Assembly (NCBI GenBank): GCA_903875225.1
Contig: CAIQVJ010000043.1
Location: forward strand, 62,001 to 126,000
DNA length: 64,000 nucleotides
Reading direction: 5' to 3'
DNA from: an uncultured Pseudomonadota bacterium
GTDB lineage: Bacteria; Myxococcota_A; UBA796; SXON01
Of the stretch, positions 15,492 to 23,243 are shown piece after piece. The translations under genes were made by a program, and so were the position numbers. The number at the start of each line of letters is the position of its first letter. Position 1 is the first letter of the stretch. The notes beneath the pieces were generated by a model. That model had not been told where the DNA came from. It worked only from the letters and a program-made list of their open reading frames with translations, and made no database searches.

Positions 15492-17024
15492 TTACTGCAT
15501 CCGCCACTCAGGGGCCCACGCGAAGAAGGAGAACGGATGTACCGTGACGCCCCGCACCGCAGTCGACAGTGCCGCGTAGCTGTCGAGCGTCCACAGGAAG
15601 ACCATCGGCATGTCGTCGTGGATCCGCTGATGCGCCTGCCGCAGCGCGGCCTTCCGGGAGATCGGGTCCGCGGCGTCGCGCGCGGCGTCCAGCAGCCTGT
15701 CCACCTCGGGGTCCTTCAGGTCGGTCAGGTTGCGCCTGCCGCCGGAGTAGAACTGCTCGCGGATGTCCTCGTTCCGATCGAAGGTCCACTGGGAGAGCAC
15801 GACGTCGTAATTGCGGTCCTTCCAGACCTGCTGGCGCCATTGCGCCTCGTCGAGAAAGTCGATGACGACGTCCACGCCCTGGGCCTGCAGTTGGCTCTGC
15901 AGGTTGATGGTGACCTCCTGCCCGCTCTCGAGCGCGCGGTGCGCGCTCACCGTCACGGTGAGCTTCCGTCCGCCCTTGGACCATCCGTCGGCCCCTCTCT
16001 GGTAGCCAGCAGCGGTGAGCAACGCCGCCGCGGCGTCGGGATCGTGCGGGAAGGGCTTGGTGTCGTGGTTGTAGAACGGGCTCGACGGGACGTACGGCCC
16101 GGTGATCAGGTCGCCGGTGCCGATGGGCGCGAGCATGTCGGGGACGTCCAGCATCTCGGTGAGCGCCTGGCGCACCTTCGGATCGTTGAACGGCGCCCGA
16201 TCCATGTTGAAGCCGGCATACCACCAGGAATTGGTCTGGTACGGGTAGAGCTCGACCTTGCGGTTGCTCTGGAGCATGGCGAGGTCGCGCGGCAGCACCC
16301 GCACCAGGGCGTCGATGCTCTCATAGAGCAGGAGCTTCGCCTGGTAGTTCTTGTCCGCGACCTCCTTCATCGTGATCTGGGCGATGCCGACGTCGTCCCG
16401 GCCGTCCATGCCGTGGAAGCCGGGGTTCGCAGCGAAGCTCACGGAGTTGTCGTCGTTGAACTTGACGAGGGACCAGGGACCGGTGCCGATCGGTGCGAGA
16501 CGGAAGCCATCCGTGCGCTTCACAGGCAGGGTCGGAAAGGCGGCGGCAGGCAGGATCTTGAACGTCAGCCTGTCCTCCGGCCGCAGCTCGGGCCGCACGA
16601 AGTCGAACTGCACAGAGTGATCGGAGATTTCCCGCACATCGCTGATGAACGCCGCGCGCCCCGCCTCGGTGGAGGCGGTGGCGGGATCCTTCATCGCCTT
16701 CACGGTGAAAACGACGTCCTTCGCGGTGAACGGCGAGCCATCCTGCCAGTTGAGGTCCTCTCGCAGACGCACCGTCATGTGCAGCCGATCCGTCGAGAGC
16801 TCGCCCGACTCGGCGAGCTGCGGCGCAGATGCCAACGTGTGATCATCAGCGTACAACGCTCCAAACAGAAGCTCGTTCACCCGCGTTTCGGCCATCGATG
16901 TCGTGAACAGCGGGTTCACGGTAGCCGGAGCCTGATCCTCCGCATAGCGAAGCTGGGAAGCGCTCGCAGAGCCGATCATCGCGAGGGCAGCGAGTCCGGA
17001 CAGACAGAAGCAGAAGCGAATCAT
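15492..17024 (-). CDS. ABC transporter substrate-binding protein (DppA/OppA, SBP family 5)
   Basis: 510 residues with a Sec signal peptide (CLSGLAALAMIGSASA, cleavage before SQLRY). The mature protein has the family 5 layout: ATVNPLFTTSMAETRVNELLF near the start, VRLREDLNWQDGSPFTAKDVVFT, IGTGPWSLVKFNDD, FNMDRAPFNDPKVRQALT and a C-terminal HQRIHDDMPMVFLWT. It captures peptides or similar solutes in the periplasm and delivers them to the two permeases encoded downstream. There is no lipobox, so it is soluble. It lies 21 nt after the TPR lipoprotein gene and probably belongs to the same mRNA. The ligand cannot be predicted. Confidence 0.93.
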   Translation of the reverse strand: MIRFCFCLSGLAALAMIGSASASQLRYAEDQAPATVNPLFTTSMAETRVNELLFGALYADDHTLASAPQLAESGELSTDRLHMTVRLREDLNWQDGSPFTAKDVVFTVKAMKDPATASTEAGRAAFISDVREISDHSVQFDFVRPELRPEDRLTFKILPAAAFPTLPVKRTDGFRLAPIGTGPWSLVKFNDDNSVSFAANPGFHGMDGRDDVGIAQITMKEVADKNYQAKLLLYESIDALVRVLPRDLAMLQSNRKVELYPYQTNSWWYAGFNMDRAPFNDPKVRQALTEMLDVPDMLAPIGTGDLITGPYVPSSPFYNHDTKPFPHDPDAAAALLTAAGYQRGADGWSKGGRKLTVTVSAHRALESGQEVTINLQSQLQAQGVDVVIDFLDEAQWRQQVWKDRNYDVVLSQWTFDRNEDIREQFYSGGRRNLTDLKDPEVDRLLDAARDAADPISRKAALRQAHQRIHDDMPMVFLWTLDSYAALSTAVRGVTVHPFSFFAWAPEWRMQ

Positions 17025-17045
17025 GGTGGAGCCAGGTTTCGGGGT

Positions 17046-18164
17046 TCAATTCTCGCGCGAAACACCGCTTCGATCCAGGCCTTGCTGCACAGCAAGGTCT
17101 CCGATCGTCTCGATCACGCCGATGGTCTCAGGGTAGGTCGCGCGCAGCGCGGTGAGTGCGTCCAGCGCCTCGCGCACGTGGCCCGTGCGGACATTCGCGG
17201 CAGCGATCAACGCGAAGACGGTCGGGCTGTTCACCGGCGAGACCTCGCGTGAGGCAGCGTGGTCGAGCGCCTGCTCAGCATAGAACAACGCACAGTTGCC
17301 TCGCCTGTTCAGGAGCGCATCGAGCGCGAGGCTCGTGAGCGTCCTCGAACGCCCCACCGCCACGAGCCGCAGGTCGGACAGCAGCGCCCTTCCGTCCGCC
17401 GAGGCTCCACCTGCGAGCCGCGCGTCGAAGGCGTCGAGCCGCGCGTCCATCGCCTGGGAGAAGGTCCGGCAGGCCTCGACATCGTCCGTGCTGGGCCGCT
17501 CACCCATCACCGACTCGGGCAGGGTGCCGAAGAGGTCCGCCGGGAGGCCGACGCCGGCAGGCTCGTCAGCGGCTCCGCTCCGGTAGGCACGTTGGAGCGC
17601 GAGGGGCCGCGTGGGGTCCCAGAATCGCCCGAGGAGCTCGTCCTCGAGCGGCACGCCGGAGAGGCCCCTCAGCACGTCGGCCGCTGCCCCGTCCGCCTGG
17701 TCGACCGCGAAGGGCTTGGCGGACTCCGCGTCGAACCCGACGCCGGCCGCGGCCGCAGCAGCGCGCCACCGGTCCGCCGCGGGCGCGTCCCGGTTGAGCT
17801 CGGCCACACGCTGGGCGGAGGCGAGCAGCCATTTTGGCGCAGGCGTATCAGGCGAATGCGCCTTCCACCCATCCGCGAGCGTGAGCAGCGCTTCGCTCTC
17901 GGCCACCCACAGCACCCCCTCGAACGCTGCAAGCTCCGCACGCGACCGGCGCTCCGGCACGCTCCCCGCGACCGTACCATGGACATTCAACCAGTCGTTC
18001 TTGTGAAATGCGATCCACGCGTCGCGACCGCCGTTCTGCTCGAGCGTGCTCGAGAACCGCGACGGCTCGCGCACCACCGTGGCGATCCACGAGACGTCGA
18101 GCGGCTCGGCAGCCGGAGGTACGACGGGCGCCTGCTGACACGCTGCCAGAACGAAGAAGATCAT
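17046..18164 (-). CDS. TPR-like lipoprotein in the ABC importer operon
   Basis: 372 residues. The leader is extremely short: eight uncharged residues (MIFFVLAA) before Cys9, and no earlier in-frame ATG or GTG exists. The mature part is alpha-helical and Ala/Leu/Arg/Asp-rich; the last 80 residues look like TPR repeats (RRGNCALFYAEQALDHAA, AANVRTGHVREALDALTAL). FKNDW-like and FWDP patches give no family match. The ATG overlaps the stop of the carboxypeptidase-regulatory-like gene (ATGA), and the peptide-binding protein follows after 21 nt, so a periplasmic accessory role in the same uptake system is likely but unproven. Confidence 0.85.
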   Translation of the reverse strand: MIFFVLAACQQAPVVPPAAEPLDVSWIATVVREPSRFSSTLEQNGGRDAWIAFHKNDWLNVHGTVAGSVPERRSRAELAAFEGVLWVAESEALLTLADGWKAHSPDTPAPKWLLASAQRVAELNRDAPAADRWRAAAAAAGVGFDAESAKPFAVDQADGAAADVLRGLSGVPLEDELLGRFWDPTRPLALQRAYRSGAADEPAGVGLPADLFGTLPESVMGERPSTDDVEACRTFSQAMDARLDAFDARLAGGASADGRALLSDLRLVAVGRSRTLTSLALDALLNRRGNCALFYAEQALDHAASREVSPVNSPTVFALIAAANVRTGHVREALDALTALRATYPETIGVIETIGDLAVQQGLDRSGVSREN

Positions 18165-18616
18165 TCGCCCTCGTAGGAGCCGCCGCCCTGCGCGTCGGAG
18201 GCGGGCGCGTTGGCCGAGTCCATGTCGGTGGACGATGCTCGCACCGTGATGGTGTCAGGGGTGAGCGTGACGGGGTCGAGGGCGACCTCGCCGTGGGTGT
18301 ACTCGAGATCGAGCCGGGCAAGCTGGAAGCCGAGCTTGTAGATCTCGAAGGTGTAGGTCGTACGGTTCGACAATCGGACCCGGTCTCCCGCATCGTCGCG
18401 AAGGTAGTCGATCGTGAACTTCCCTTCGTCGTCGGTCACGATCTCGACGTTCCCCGGCAGCACGCGCACGTTCACCCGCGCCATCGGCTGCCCGTTCCTG
18501 TCCTGCACCTCCCCGTGTATCGCAGCCCTGGCCCACGCCGACGACGACGACATCGCCCCGATCAACACCCCCGCCAAGAAAAGAAGCCGGCGCGGCTGCG
18601 GATGGATGGTGAACAT
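18161..18616 (-). CDS. Exported carboxypeptidase-regulatory-like domain protein, first gene of the ABC importer operon
   Basis: 151 residues. A signal peptide (LLFLAGVLIGAMSSSSAWA) is followed by one carboxypeptidase-regulatory-like beta-sandwich: IHGEVQDRNGQPMARVNVRV, TDDEGKFTIDYLRDD, then YTFEIYKLGFQ. The tail is Ser/Asp/Gly-rich (TDMDSANAPASDAQGGGSYEGE). Such domains are usually carried by larger outer-membrane receptors; here the domain stands alone. AGGAGT lies 4 nt before the ATG, the only clear ribosome site in this operon, so this is probably the first cistron. Function unknown; a periplasmic adaptor is a reasonable guess. Confidence 0.85.
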   Translation of the reverse strand: MFTIHPQPRRLLFLAGVLIGAMSSSSAWARAAIHGEVQDRNGQPMARVNVRVLPGNVEIVTDDEGKFTIDYLRDDAGDRVRLSNRTTYTFEIYKLGFQLARLDLEYTHGEVALDPVTLTPDTITVRASSTDMDSANAPASDAQGGGSYEGE

Positions 18617-18716
18617 TCGGACTCCTGCGAAGAACGGGGTAATCGGCCGGGTCGTTGCCCGCTACGAGGGATCGCGGGCCCCGGGCGCCCGCGACGTGTC
18701 AGGGGTAGTGTAGAGG

Positions 18717-19805
18717 GTGCAGTTGGCGCGCGAGCTCCGGTCCCAGGCCCAGACGGCGTGGATCGTGCGTGGGCTCTGGTCGCTGCCGCAGTTCCTCCGC
18801 GCCGCACAGCTGCCTCACGCGTGGTTCATCCGCCGCGACGGCACTGCGCCTGCGCCGATCGCCGCGTGCCAGTACATCACCTATGCGTGCCCCGAGACCT
18901 GCACGTTCTGCAACGTCACCCAGGCCGTGGCCTCGTGGCAGGAGCCCCTCGACGAGGCCGACCAGGCGCGGTTGATCGAGCGGATCATCCCGAGGATCCC
19001 GACGATCGCCATCGGCGGCGGCGAACCGCTCGCGCACCCCGGGATCCTCGAGCACTACGCACGAATCAAGCGCCGCGGGGGCCGCATCTTCACGGTCACG
19101 TCGGGCACCACCCTCGGCGCCACGAAGGCGCGCCGGCTCGCCGAGATCGGGCCGGAGGTCGTGATGTTCAGCATCCTCGGCGACGAGGCCGCGCACGACA
19201 CGGCGATGGGCCGTGCCGGCTCGTGGCGCCGCAGCGTGAACGGCCTGCAGAACCTCCTCGACCACCGGGATCCTCGCCGCACGCGGGTCATCATCAACTG
19301 TCCGGTGGATTTTTCCAACGCCGGGACGATTCGCTCGGTGGCGGCCCTCGGCCGCGCAATGGGTGCCGACGCGGTGCGCTACACCTGGGTCTCGTTCCTC
19401 ACCGCGACCGAGCGGATGGCCGAACCCCACGAGATCAACTACCACATCGTGCCCGACGCCACGCTCGAGGCGTTCGATCCCACCTCGGTGTTCCTCGACG
19501 CGGATGCGCTCAGCCGCGAGCAGCGCGGCTACGTGAGCTTCCACCCCGCGCTCAGCCCGGACGAGCGCGGCCGGTGGTTCCAACCCGGGGGCGGCGTCTC
19601 GCGCCGCTGCCAGTCCCTGTGGCACACCGTGTTCATACGGCCCGACGGGAGCGTGGTCCCCTGCGGCCACCTCTTCGCTGATCCCGTCGGAAACCTGCTC
19701 GAGGACGATCTCGATACGCTGTGGAACCACCCCCGGTTGAAGGCCGAGCGCCTCTCCCAGTGGGGACAACCCTTTCCGGTGTGTGCGCGTTGCTGCAAGA
19801 CCTGA
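18717..19805 (+). CDS. Radical SAM protein with SPASM-like C-terminus
   Basis: 362 residues. The CxxxCxxC cluster (CPETCTFC, Cys 58, 62 and 65) binds the SAM 4Fe-4S cluster, and AIGGGEPLAHPGI is the GGE SAM-binding motif. Near the end, CQSLWHTVFIRPDGSVVPCGH plus LFADPVGNLLEDDLDTLWNHP and the final VCARCCKT resemble a SPASM or twitch region binding an auxiliary cluster, as in peptide- or sugar-modifying enzymes. No RRE domain and no small peptide gene are visible nearby. The GTG start at 18717 was taken; no Shine-Dalgarno is evident. The 3' end overlaps the glycosyltransferase gene, so the two probably act in one pathway. Substrate unknown. Confidence 0.88.
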   Translation: MQLARELRSQAQTAWIVRGLWSLPQFLRAAQLPHAWFIRRDGTAPAPIAACQYITYACPETCTFCNVTQAVASWQEPLDEADQARLIERIIPRIPTIAIGGGEPLAHPGILEHYARIKRRGGRIFTVTSGTTLGATKARRLAEIGPEVVMFSILGDEAAHDTAMGRAGSWRRSVNGLQNLLDHRDPRRTRVIINCPVDFSNAGTIRSVAALGRAMGADAVRYTWVSFLTATERMAEPHEINYHIVPDATLEAFDPTSVFLDADALSREQRGYVSFHPALSPDERGRWFQPGGGVSRRCQSLWHTVFIRPDGSVVPCGHLFADPVGNLLEDDLDTLWNHPRLKAERLSQWGQPFPVCARCCKT

Positions 19806-20872
19806 CCCCAGCCCCGGACCGCGTCGGGCGCTTCGTGGTGGTCATCCCCTCGTTGGTCCGGTCCCTTGCGGAGCGCGAGAACCTCTCCCGCTGCGTCTAC
19901 GCGCTGCGCTGCTGCGAGCCAGCGCCGATCGAGATCATCATCGTGGACGACGGCTCGCCGGAGCCCATCGCGGGTTGGCTCGGCCCCGAGCCCGGGCCCC
20001 CGGTGCGCATGATCCGCCAGCCGAACGCGGGGCCCGCAGCGGCCCGCAACGCGGGCGTCTCGCACTCCGGCGCCGCCCCGGAGGACTTCATCGTCTTCGT
20101 GGACGCCGACATCGTCGTGCCTCTCGACACCTTCGCCAGGCTGGCCGAGGACTTCGAGCGGTGGCCCTCCGCGCAGGCGATCTGGGGCACCGTCACCGCG
20201 GAGCACCCGCACCCGGACGCGATCAGCCGCTACAAGAACCTCACGCACCGCCATCTCACCCTGGCCCAGGCGGCAGAGACGCGTCACCTCACGACGATGC
20301 TCGCGGCCGTACGACGCGCCGCCTTCGACCAGACGGGGGGCTTCGACGAGGCATTCCGTGGCGTGTCGATGGAAGACGTCGAGTTCGGTCGCACGCTCTT
20401 CGAGGCCGGCCTGCCCGTGTACATCGACAAGGCGCTCGCCGTGGAGCACCGGCATCGGTTCACCCCCGTCTCGGCGCTCCACAACGACTTTCGAAAGGCA
20501 CGGGCGCTGGCCGCCGCCACGCTCGATCGCCGCGCGCGCGGCGGCCTCAGCGTCGCAACGGACGGGCCGGGAGAACGGCGGCAGGTGCGCTACCTGTTGA
20601 GCATCCCGCTCGGGGTGGCGGCGGTCGGCGCAGCGCTGACCGGCCGCTGGCGCTGGTCAGCCGCGTTCCTGAGCGGGCTCGCCTTCGTGGAGCGGGACCT
20701 CCTTCGGTTCATCACGAACGAGGAGGGAGCGCTGTTCGCCGCGGCGATGCTCCCGTGGATGGCGATCGAGCGCACGACGGTCTCGCTCGGCCTCGCCGCC
20801 GGGGTGGGGGACCACGCGGTGCGACGGGCGAAACGGTCAGCCCGGCGTAGGCTCGGCCTGACGCGCGCATAG
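19781..20872 (+). CDS. Family 2 glycosyltransferase with C-terminal membrane region
   Basis: About 363 residues. The GT-A domain starts with FVVVIPSLVR and has IEIIIVDDGSPEP, NAGPAAARNAGV, the metal-binding DAD in IVFVDADIVV, and GVSMEDVEFG as the acceptor/base region. After about residue 270 comes a basic stretch and one or two hydrophobic helices (LLSIPLGVAAVGAAL, FAAAMLPWMAIE), so the enzyme sits on the inner membrane. The GTG at 19781 inside the radical SAM gene is the likeliest start (25-nt overlap); an upstream in-frame ATG exists but would deepen the overlap to 85 nt. The acceptor is unknown. Confidence 0.87.
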   Translation: MCALLQDLTPAPDRVGRFVVVIPSLVRSLAERENLSRCVYALRCCEPAPIEIIIVDDGSPEPIAGWLGPEPGPPVRMIRQPNAGPAAARNAGVSHSGAAPEDFIVFVDADIVVPLDTFARLAEDFERWPSAQAIWGTVTAEHPHPDAISRYKNLTHRHLTLAQAAETRHLTTMLAAVRRAAFDQTGGFDEAFRGVSMEDVEFGRTLFEAGLPVYIDKALAVEHRHRFTPVSALHNDFRKARALAAATLDRRARGGLSVATDGPGERRQVRYLLSIPLGVAAVGAALTGRWRWSAAFLSGLAFVERDLLRFITNEEGALFAAAMLPWMAIERTTVSLGLAAGVGDHAVRRAKRSARRRLGLTRA

Positions 20873-20891
20873 CCGCGCCGGCCTCCGCGGC
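20872..20891. terminator. Short hairpin between convergent glycosyltransferase and sigma-factor genes
   Basis: GCCGCG (20872-20877) pairs with CGCGGC (20886-20891) around an 8-nt loop in the 26-bp gap between convergent genes. It has no T-tract, so termination is only suggested. Confidence 0.3.
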
Positions 20892-20898
20892 CAGTGCT

Positions 20899-21948
20899 CT
20901 ACGCCTCGCCCGGCTCGGGGAGCGGCATGCCACGCAGGTCGCGGATGCCGGACTGGTCGCGGAGACGCAGCAGCGCCTCGCGCTCGATCTGGCGAACGCG
21001 CTCACGGGAGAGCCCCATCTCCTTGCCGACCTCGGAGAGCGTGCGGAATTCGCCGTCCTCCAGGCCGTACCGGCGAGTGAGCACGAACCGCTGCCGCTCG
21101 GACAGGACGTTGTTGAACGCCTTGTTCATGCGGGTGAGCTCCTGCACGTTGATGGACTCCTCGTCGGGGCTCACGGCGTCCTCGTCGGAGAGGAACCGCT
21201 CGAGCGGACGCGGGCGCGGGCCGTCATCGACCGGCTGCTCCAGCGAGATCGTGTTGCCCTGCGAGAGGAGCAGCTCGGCGCGCTCCTTGTCGATGCCGAC
21301 CTCTTCGGCCAGATCGGCGACGTTGTACTCGATGCCGGCGGCCTCGAAGCGCTTCATCGCCTTGCGGAGGTTGCGCGTCTGCTCGACAGCGCAGCCCGGC
21401 AGCCGCACCGGCCGCCCGGTGTGGTCGATGGCGCGCGTCATCTGCGCGCGAACCCACCAGCGGGCGTAGGTGGAGAAGCGGATGCCGCGGTCCGGGTCGA
21501 AGCGCTTGGCCGCGCGGAGGAGGCCGATGTAGCCCTCCTGCACGAGATCCTCTTCGTCCATGAACGGGCCGGCGAGCTTGCGGGCCTCGCCGTGCGCGAT
21601 TCGGCGGCCGGACATCGCCAGACGCCAGCGGAGCTCCTCCGCCTGCTGCCATGCGCCCTGCGCGCGGCGCGCGTGGACCTTGAGCCCCTCTTCCTTGCGC
21701 GCGGCCTTGGAGACGGCGCGAACGGCCTCCTCGAGACGGTCCACCGCTCCTGCGCGGGTACGCTCGGCCCGGTCCGGCCGGCGCCGCAGGATGTTCTCCG
21801 CAGCGTCGATCCCCGCGACAGCCTCGCGCGCCGCCTGCTCCGCCTTGCGGATCTCACGCGCGATCGTCTTTTCCTCTTCTGCGGTCAATCGCTCCGAGCG
21901 ACGACGTGCCCCGTCGGCTGAACCGGAGCTGCGAATGCGCAAGGTCAT
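20899..21948 (-). CDS. Sigma-70 family RNA polymerase sigma factor (group 2/3, RpoD-like)
   Basis: 349 residues. Region 2 is intact (MDEEDLVQEGYIGLLRAAKR, FSTYARWWVRAQM), region 3 includes AGIEYNVADLAEEVGI, and region 4 has LSERQRFVLTRRYGLEDGE and the helix-turn-helix LSRERVRQIEREALLRL. Region 1.1 is absent. A region 1.2-like segment (RLTAEEEKTIAREIRKAEQ) is separated from region 2 by an unusual charged helical stretch of about 55 residues (about 50-105). AGGAGA lies 5 nt before the ATG. It is probably a stationary-phase or developmental-type sigma rather than the main RpoD, which normally exceeds 500 residues; this is an inference. Confidence 0.92.
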   Translation of the reverse strand: MTLRIRSSGSADGARRRSERLTAEEEKTIAREIRKAEQAAREAVAGIDAAENILRRRPDRAERTRAGAVDRLEEAVRAVSKAARKEEGLKVHARRAQGAWQQAEELRWRLAMSGRRIAHGEARKLAGPFMDEEDLVQEGYIGLLRAAKRFDPDRGIRFSTYARWWVRAQMTRAIDHTGRPVRLPGCAVEQTRNLRKAMKRFEAAGIEYNVADLAEEVGIDKERAELLLSQGNTISLEQPVDDGPRPRPLERFLSDEDAVSPDEESINVQELTRMNKAFNNVLSERQRFVLTRRYGLEDGEFRTLSEVGKEMGLSRERVRQIEREALLRLRDQSGIRDLRGMPLPEPGEA

Positions 21949-21977
21949 GTACTCTCCTGTCGAAGTTTGGGAGAAGC

Positions 21978-22021
21978 TTTATAGGCGCCATTGTGCCATG
22001 AAGTTGTCAAGAACATGTCAA
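21978..22021 (-). promoter_or_regulatory. Promoter-like elements upstream of the sigma-factor gene
   Basis: On the minus strand two TTGACA hexamers (22021-22016 and 22010-22005) repeat with an 11-bp period, followed by TATAAA (21983-21978). The nearer TTGACA is 21 bp from TATAAA, which is too long for a standard promoter, so the arrangement may be a regulator site plus -10. Confidence 0.35.
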
Positions 22022-22325
22022 GTCCGGCGCGCCAGATGTCGTCGTGACAGGTAAAGACAACGTGAATCCTCGATAAAAACAAACCATGACGCCCGGACGT
22101 AGCAAGGCAGGTTTTTCGTCGCGCTCTGAAGTCGTAGGTTAAATGGCGGCGCGCAAGATATTCGGCGTTCAACCGTCGAGCAGATCGTTCAACCCCCGTA
22201 TGGGCCTGGATGTTCCGAGCGCGGGCAGGATTGTACATGAGAACCGACCGTGGGTCTGTGCAGATCCTGCAAACAAGCACAATCGCGTCTCATGCGTTAG
22301 CCCCCGCCGGTTTCCCGGAACAGGC
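22022..22325. other. Divergent intergenic region before secG
   Basis: About 300 bp without a supportable gene. The only structure noted is a stem GCAGGAT (22225-22231) / ATCCTGC (22264-22270) closing a 32-nt loop in the presumed secG leader. No tRNA fold and no clear secG promoter were found. Confidence 0.4.
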
Positions 22326-22796
22326 GTGTACCCCTTTACTCTCACGATCCACATCATCCTCTCCCTGCTGCTCATCGTCATCATTCTGATGCAGCCGGGG
22401 AAAGGTGCCGATATCTCCTCTGCTTTCGGCGGCGGCGGCGGCACGCAGCTCTTCGGCGCCTCCGGCCCCGGCACGCTGCTCACCCGCGGCACCGGCACCA
22501 TCGCGTTCCTGTTCATGGTCACCAGCATCTCCCTGGCGTTGATGGGGACCGGCGGGGGCGGCACGGCCGCGGATGTGGTCAAGGACGTGCAGAGCGAAGA
22601 GGAGGGCAGCGGATTCGGCAACAGCAAGCCCAAGGAGGCGCCTGCCCTGCCTCCTGAACTGCCTGCCCCCGGGTCGGAGCCGCTGCAAGCCCCGAGCGCG
22701 CCTGCGCCGACCGTTCCGGTGGCGCCAGCGCCTGCCGCTCCGGGCGCAGCGACCCCCACGCCGGCCCCTGCCCCCGCGGTCCCGCCGAGCCCGTGA
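22326..22796 (+). CDS. secG: Preprotein translocase subunit SecG with long Pro/Ala tail
   Basis: 156 residues. The first 75 match SecG: two membrane helices (LTIHIILSLLLIVIILMQ and TIAFLFMVTSISLALM) joined by the loop PGKGADISSAFGGGGGTQLFG with its invariant GKGA and glycine run. SecG assists SecYE in protein export. The remaining 80 residues are an unusual Glu-then-Pro/Ala-rich cytoplasmic or periplasmic extension (APAPTVPVAPAPAAPGA). The GTG at 22326 gives the standard SecG N-terminus; the frame is open further upstream but adds a sequence without similarity. Its stop overlaps the next gene (GTGA). Confidence 0.92.
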   Translation: MYPFTLTIHIILSLLLIVIILMQPGKGADISSAFGGGGGTQLFGASGPGTLLTRGTGTIAFLFMVTSISLALMGTGGGGTAADVVKDVQSEEEGSGFGNSKPKEAPALPPELPAPGSEPLQAPSAPAPTVPVAPAPAAPGAATPTPAPAPAVPPSP

Positions 22797-23212
22797 ACCC
22801 GAGCCCAAGGGCAACGGCCGTCCGGCTCGTCATCTGGTGCCTCTTGTTCGGGTGGGCGGTGTGGAAGATGCGCTCCAACGCCGATGTCGCCGCGGGCGCC
22901 AACATGGCCCTCGCGCCCGCCATGCGCGTGCTTGAGCGCCCGACGGACGTCCCGGTCGACTCACGCGACGCAGGAGACGCCGTGATCGACCCCGAGGCGC
23001 TGCAGTCGGGGCTGCAGATCGCGGCGAAGGCAGCAAAAGCGTGTGGCGCTCATGGTGCCGTGCTCACCGTCACGGTCGGGCGGGCCGGGCTCCTTCGCGC
23101 GGAGCTCCGGGGGCAGGTGCCTGACGACGCCGCGGCCTGCCTGGACCGGGCGGTCTGGCTCGGACGGTGGCCTGCCGGGATGGGCGAGATGGAGGCGGAG
23201 ATCGAGCTCTGA
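22793..23212 (+). CDS. Small membrane-anchored protein of unknown function, coupled to secG
   Basis: 139 residues with an N-terminal membrane helix (AVRLVIWCLLFGWAVW) and a roughly 100-residue extracytoplasmic part containing two widely spaced cysteines (KACGAHG, AACLDRAVW). The last third (GAVLTVTVGRAGLLRAELRG) looks like strands of a TonB-C or AgmX-type fold: such domains often read x-V-x-GxLR-A-x-L then a C-terminal helix. That similarity is weak and only suggestive. The GTG start overlaps the secG stop. Function unknown. Confidence 0.8.
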   Translation: MNPSPRATAVRLVIWCLLFGWAVWKMRSNADVAAGANMALAPAMRVLERPTDVPVDSRDAGDAVIDPEALQSGLQIAAKAAKACGAHGAVLTVTVGRAGLLRAELRGQVPDDAAACLDRAVWLGRWPAGMGEMEAEIEL

Positions 23213-23243
23213 AGCTGCCTACTCCGGGTCCGGGTTCAGCTTC
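23211..23243. terminator. Weak hairpin at the convergent ends of the secG and J-protein operons
   Basis: GAAGCTG (23211-23217) pairs with CAGCTTC (23237-23243) across a 19-nt GC-rich loop, spanning the 6-bp gap between converging stops. No T-tract. Confidence 0.25.

Noticed and set aside
18717..20872. Mycofactocin-type cluster
   Set aside because: A radical SAM protein and a glycosyltransferase are present, but no short precursor peptide, chaperone or peptidase gene lies nearby, and the glycosyltransferase is shorter than expected.
22085..22325. tRNA or signal-recognition-particle RNA before secG
   Set aside because: TTCAA and AGCAAGGCAG-like strings are present, but the surrounding stems of a T-arm or of the SRP RNA cannot be formed.
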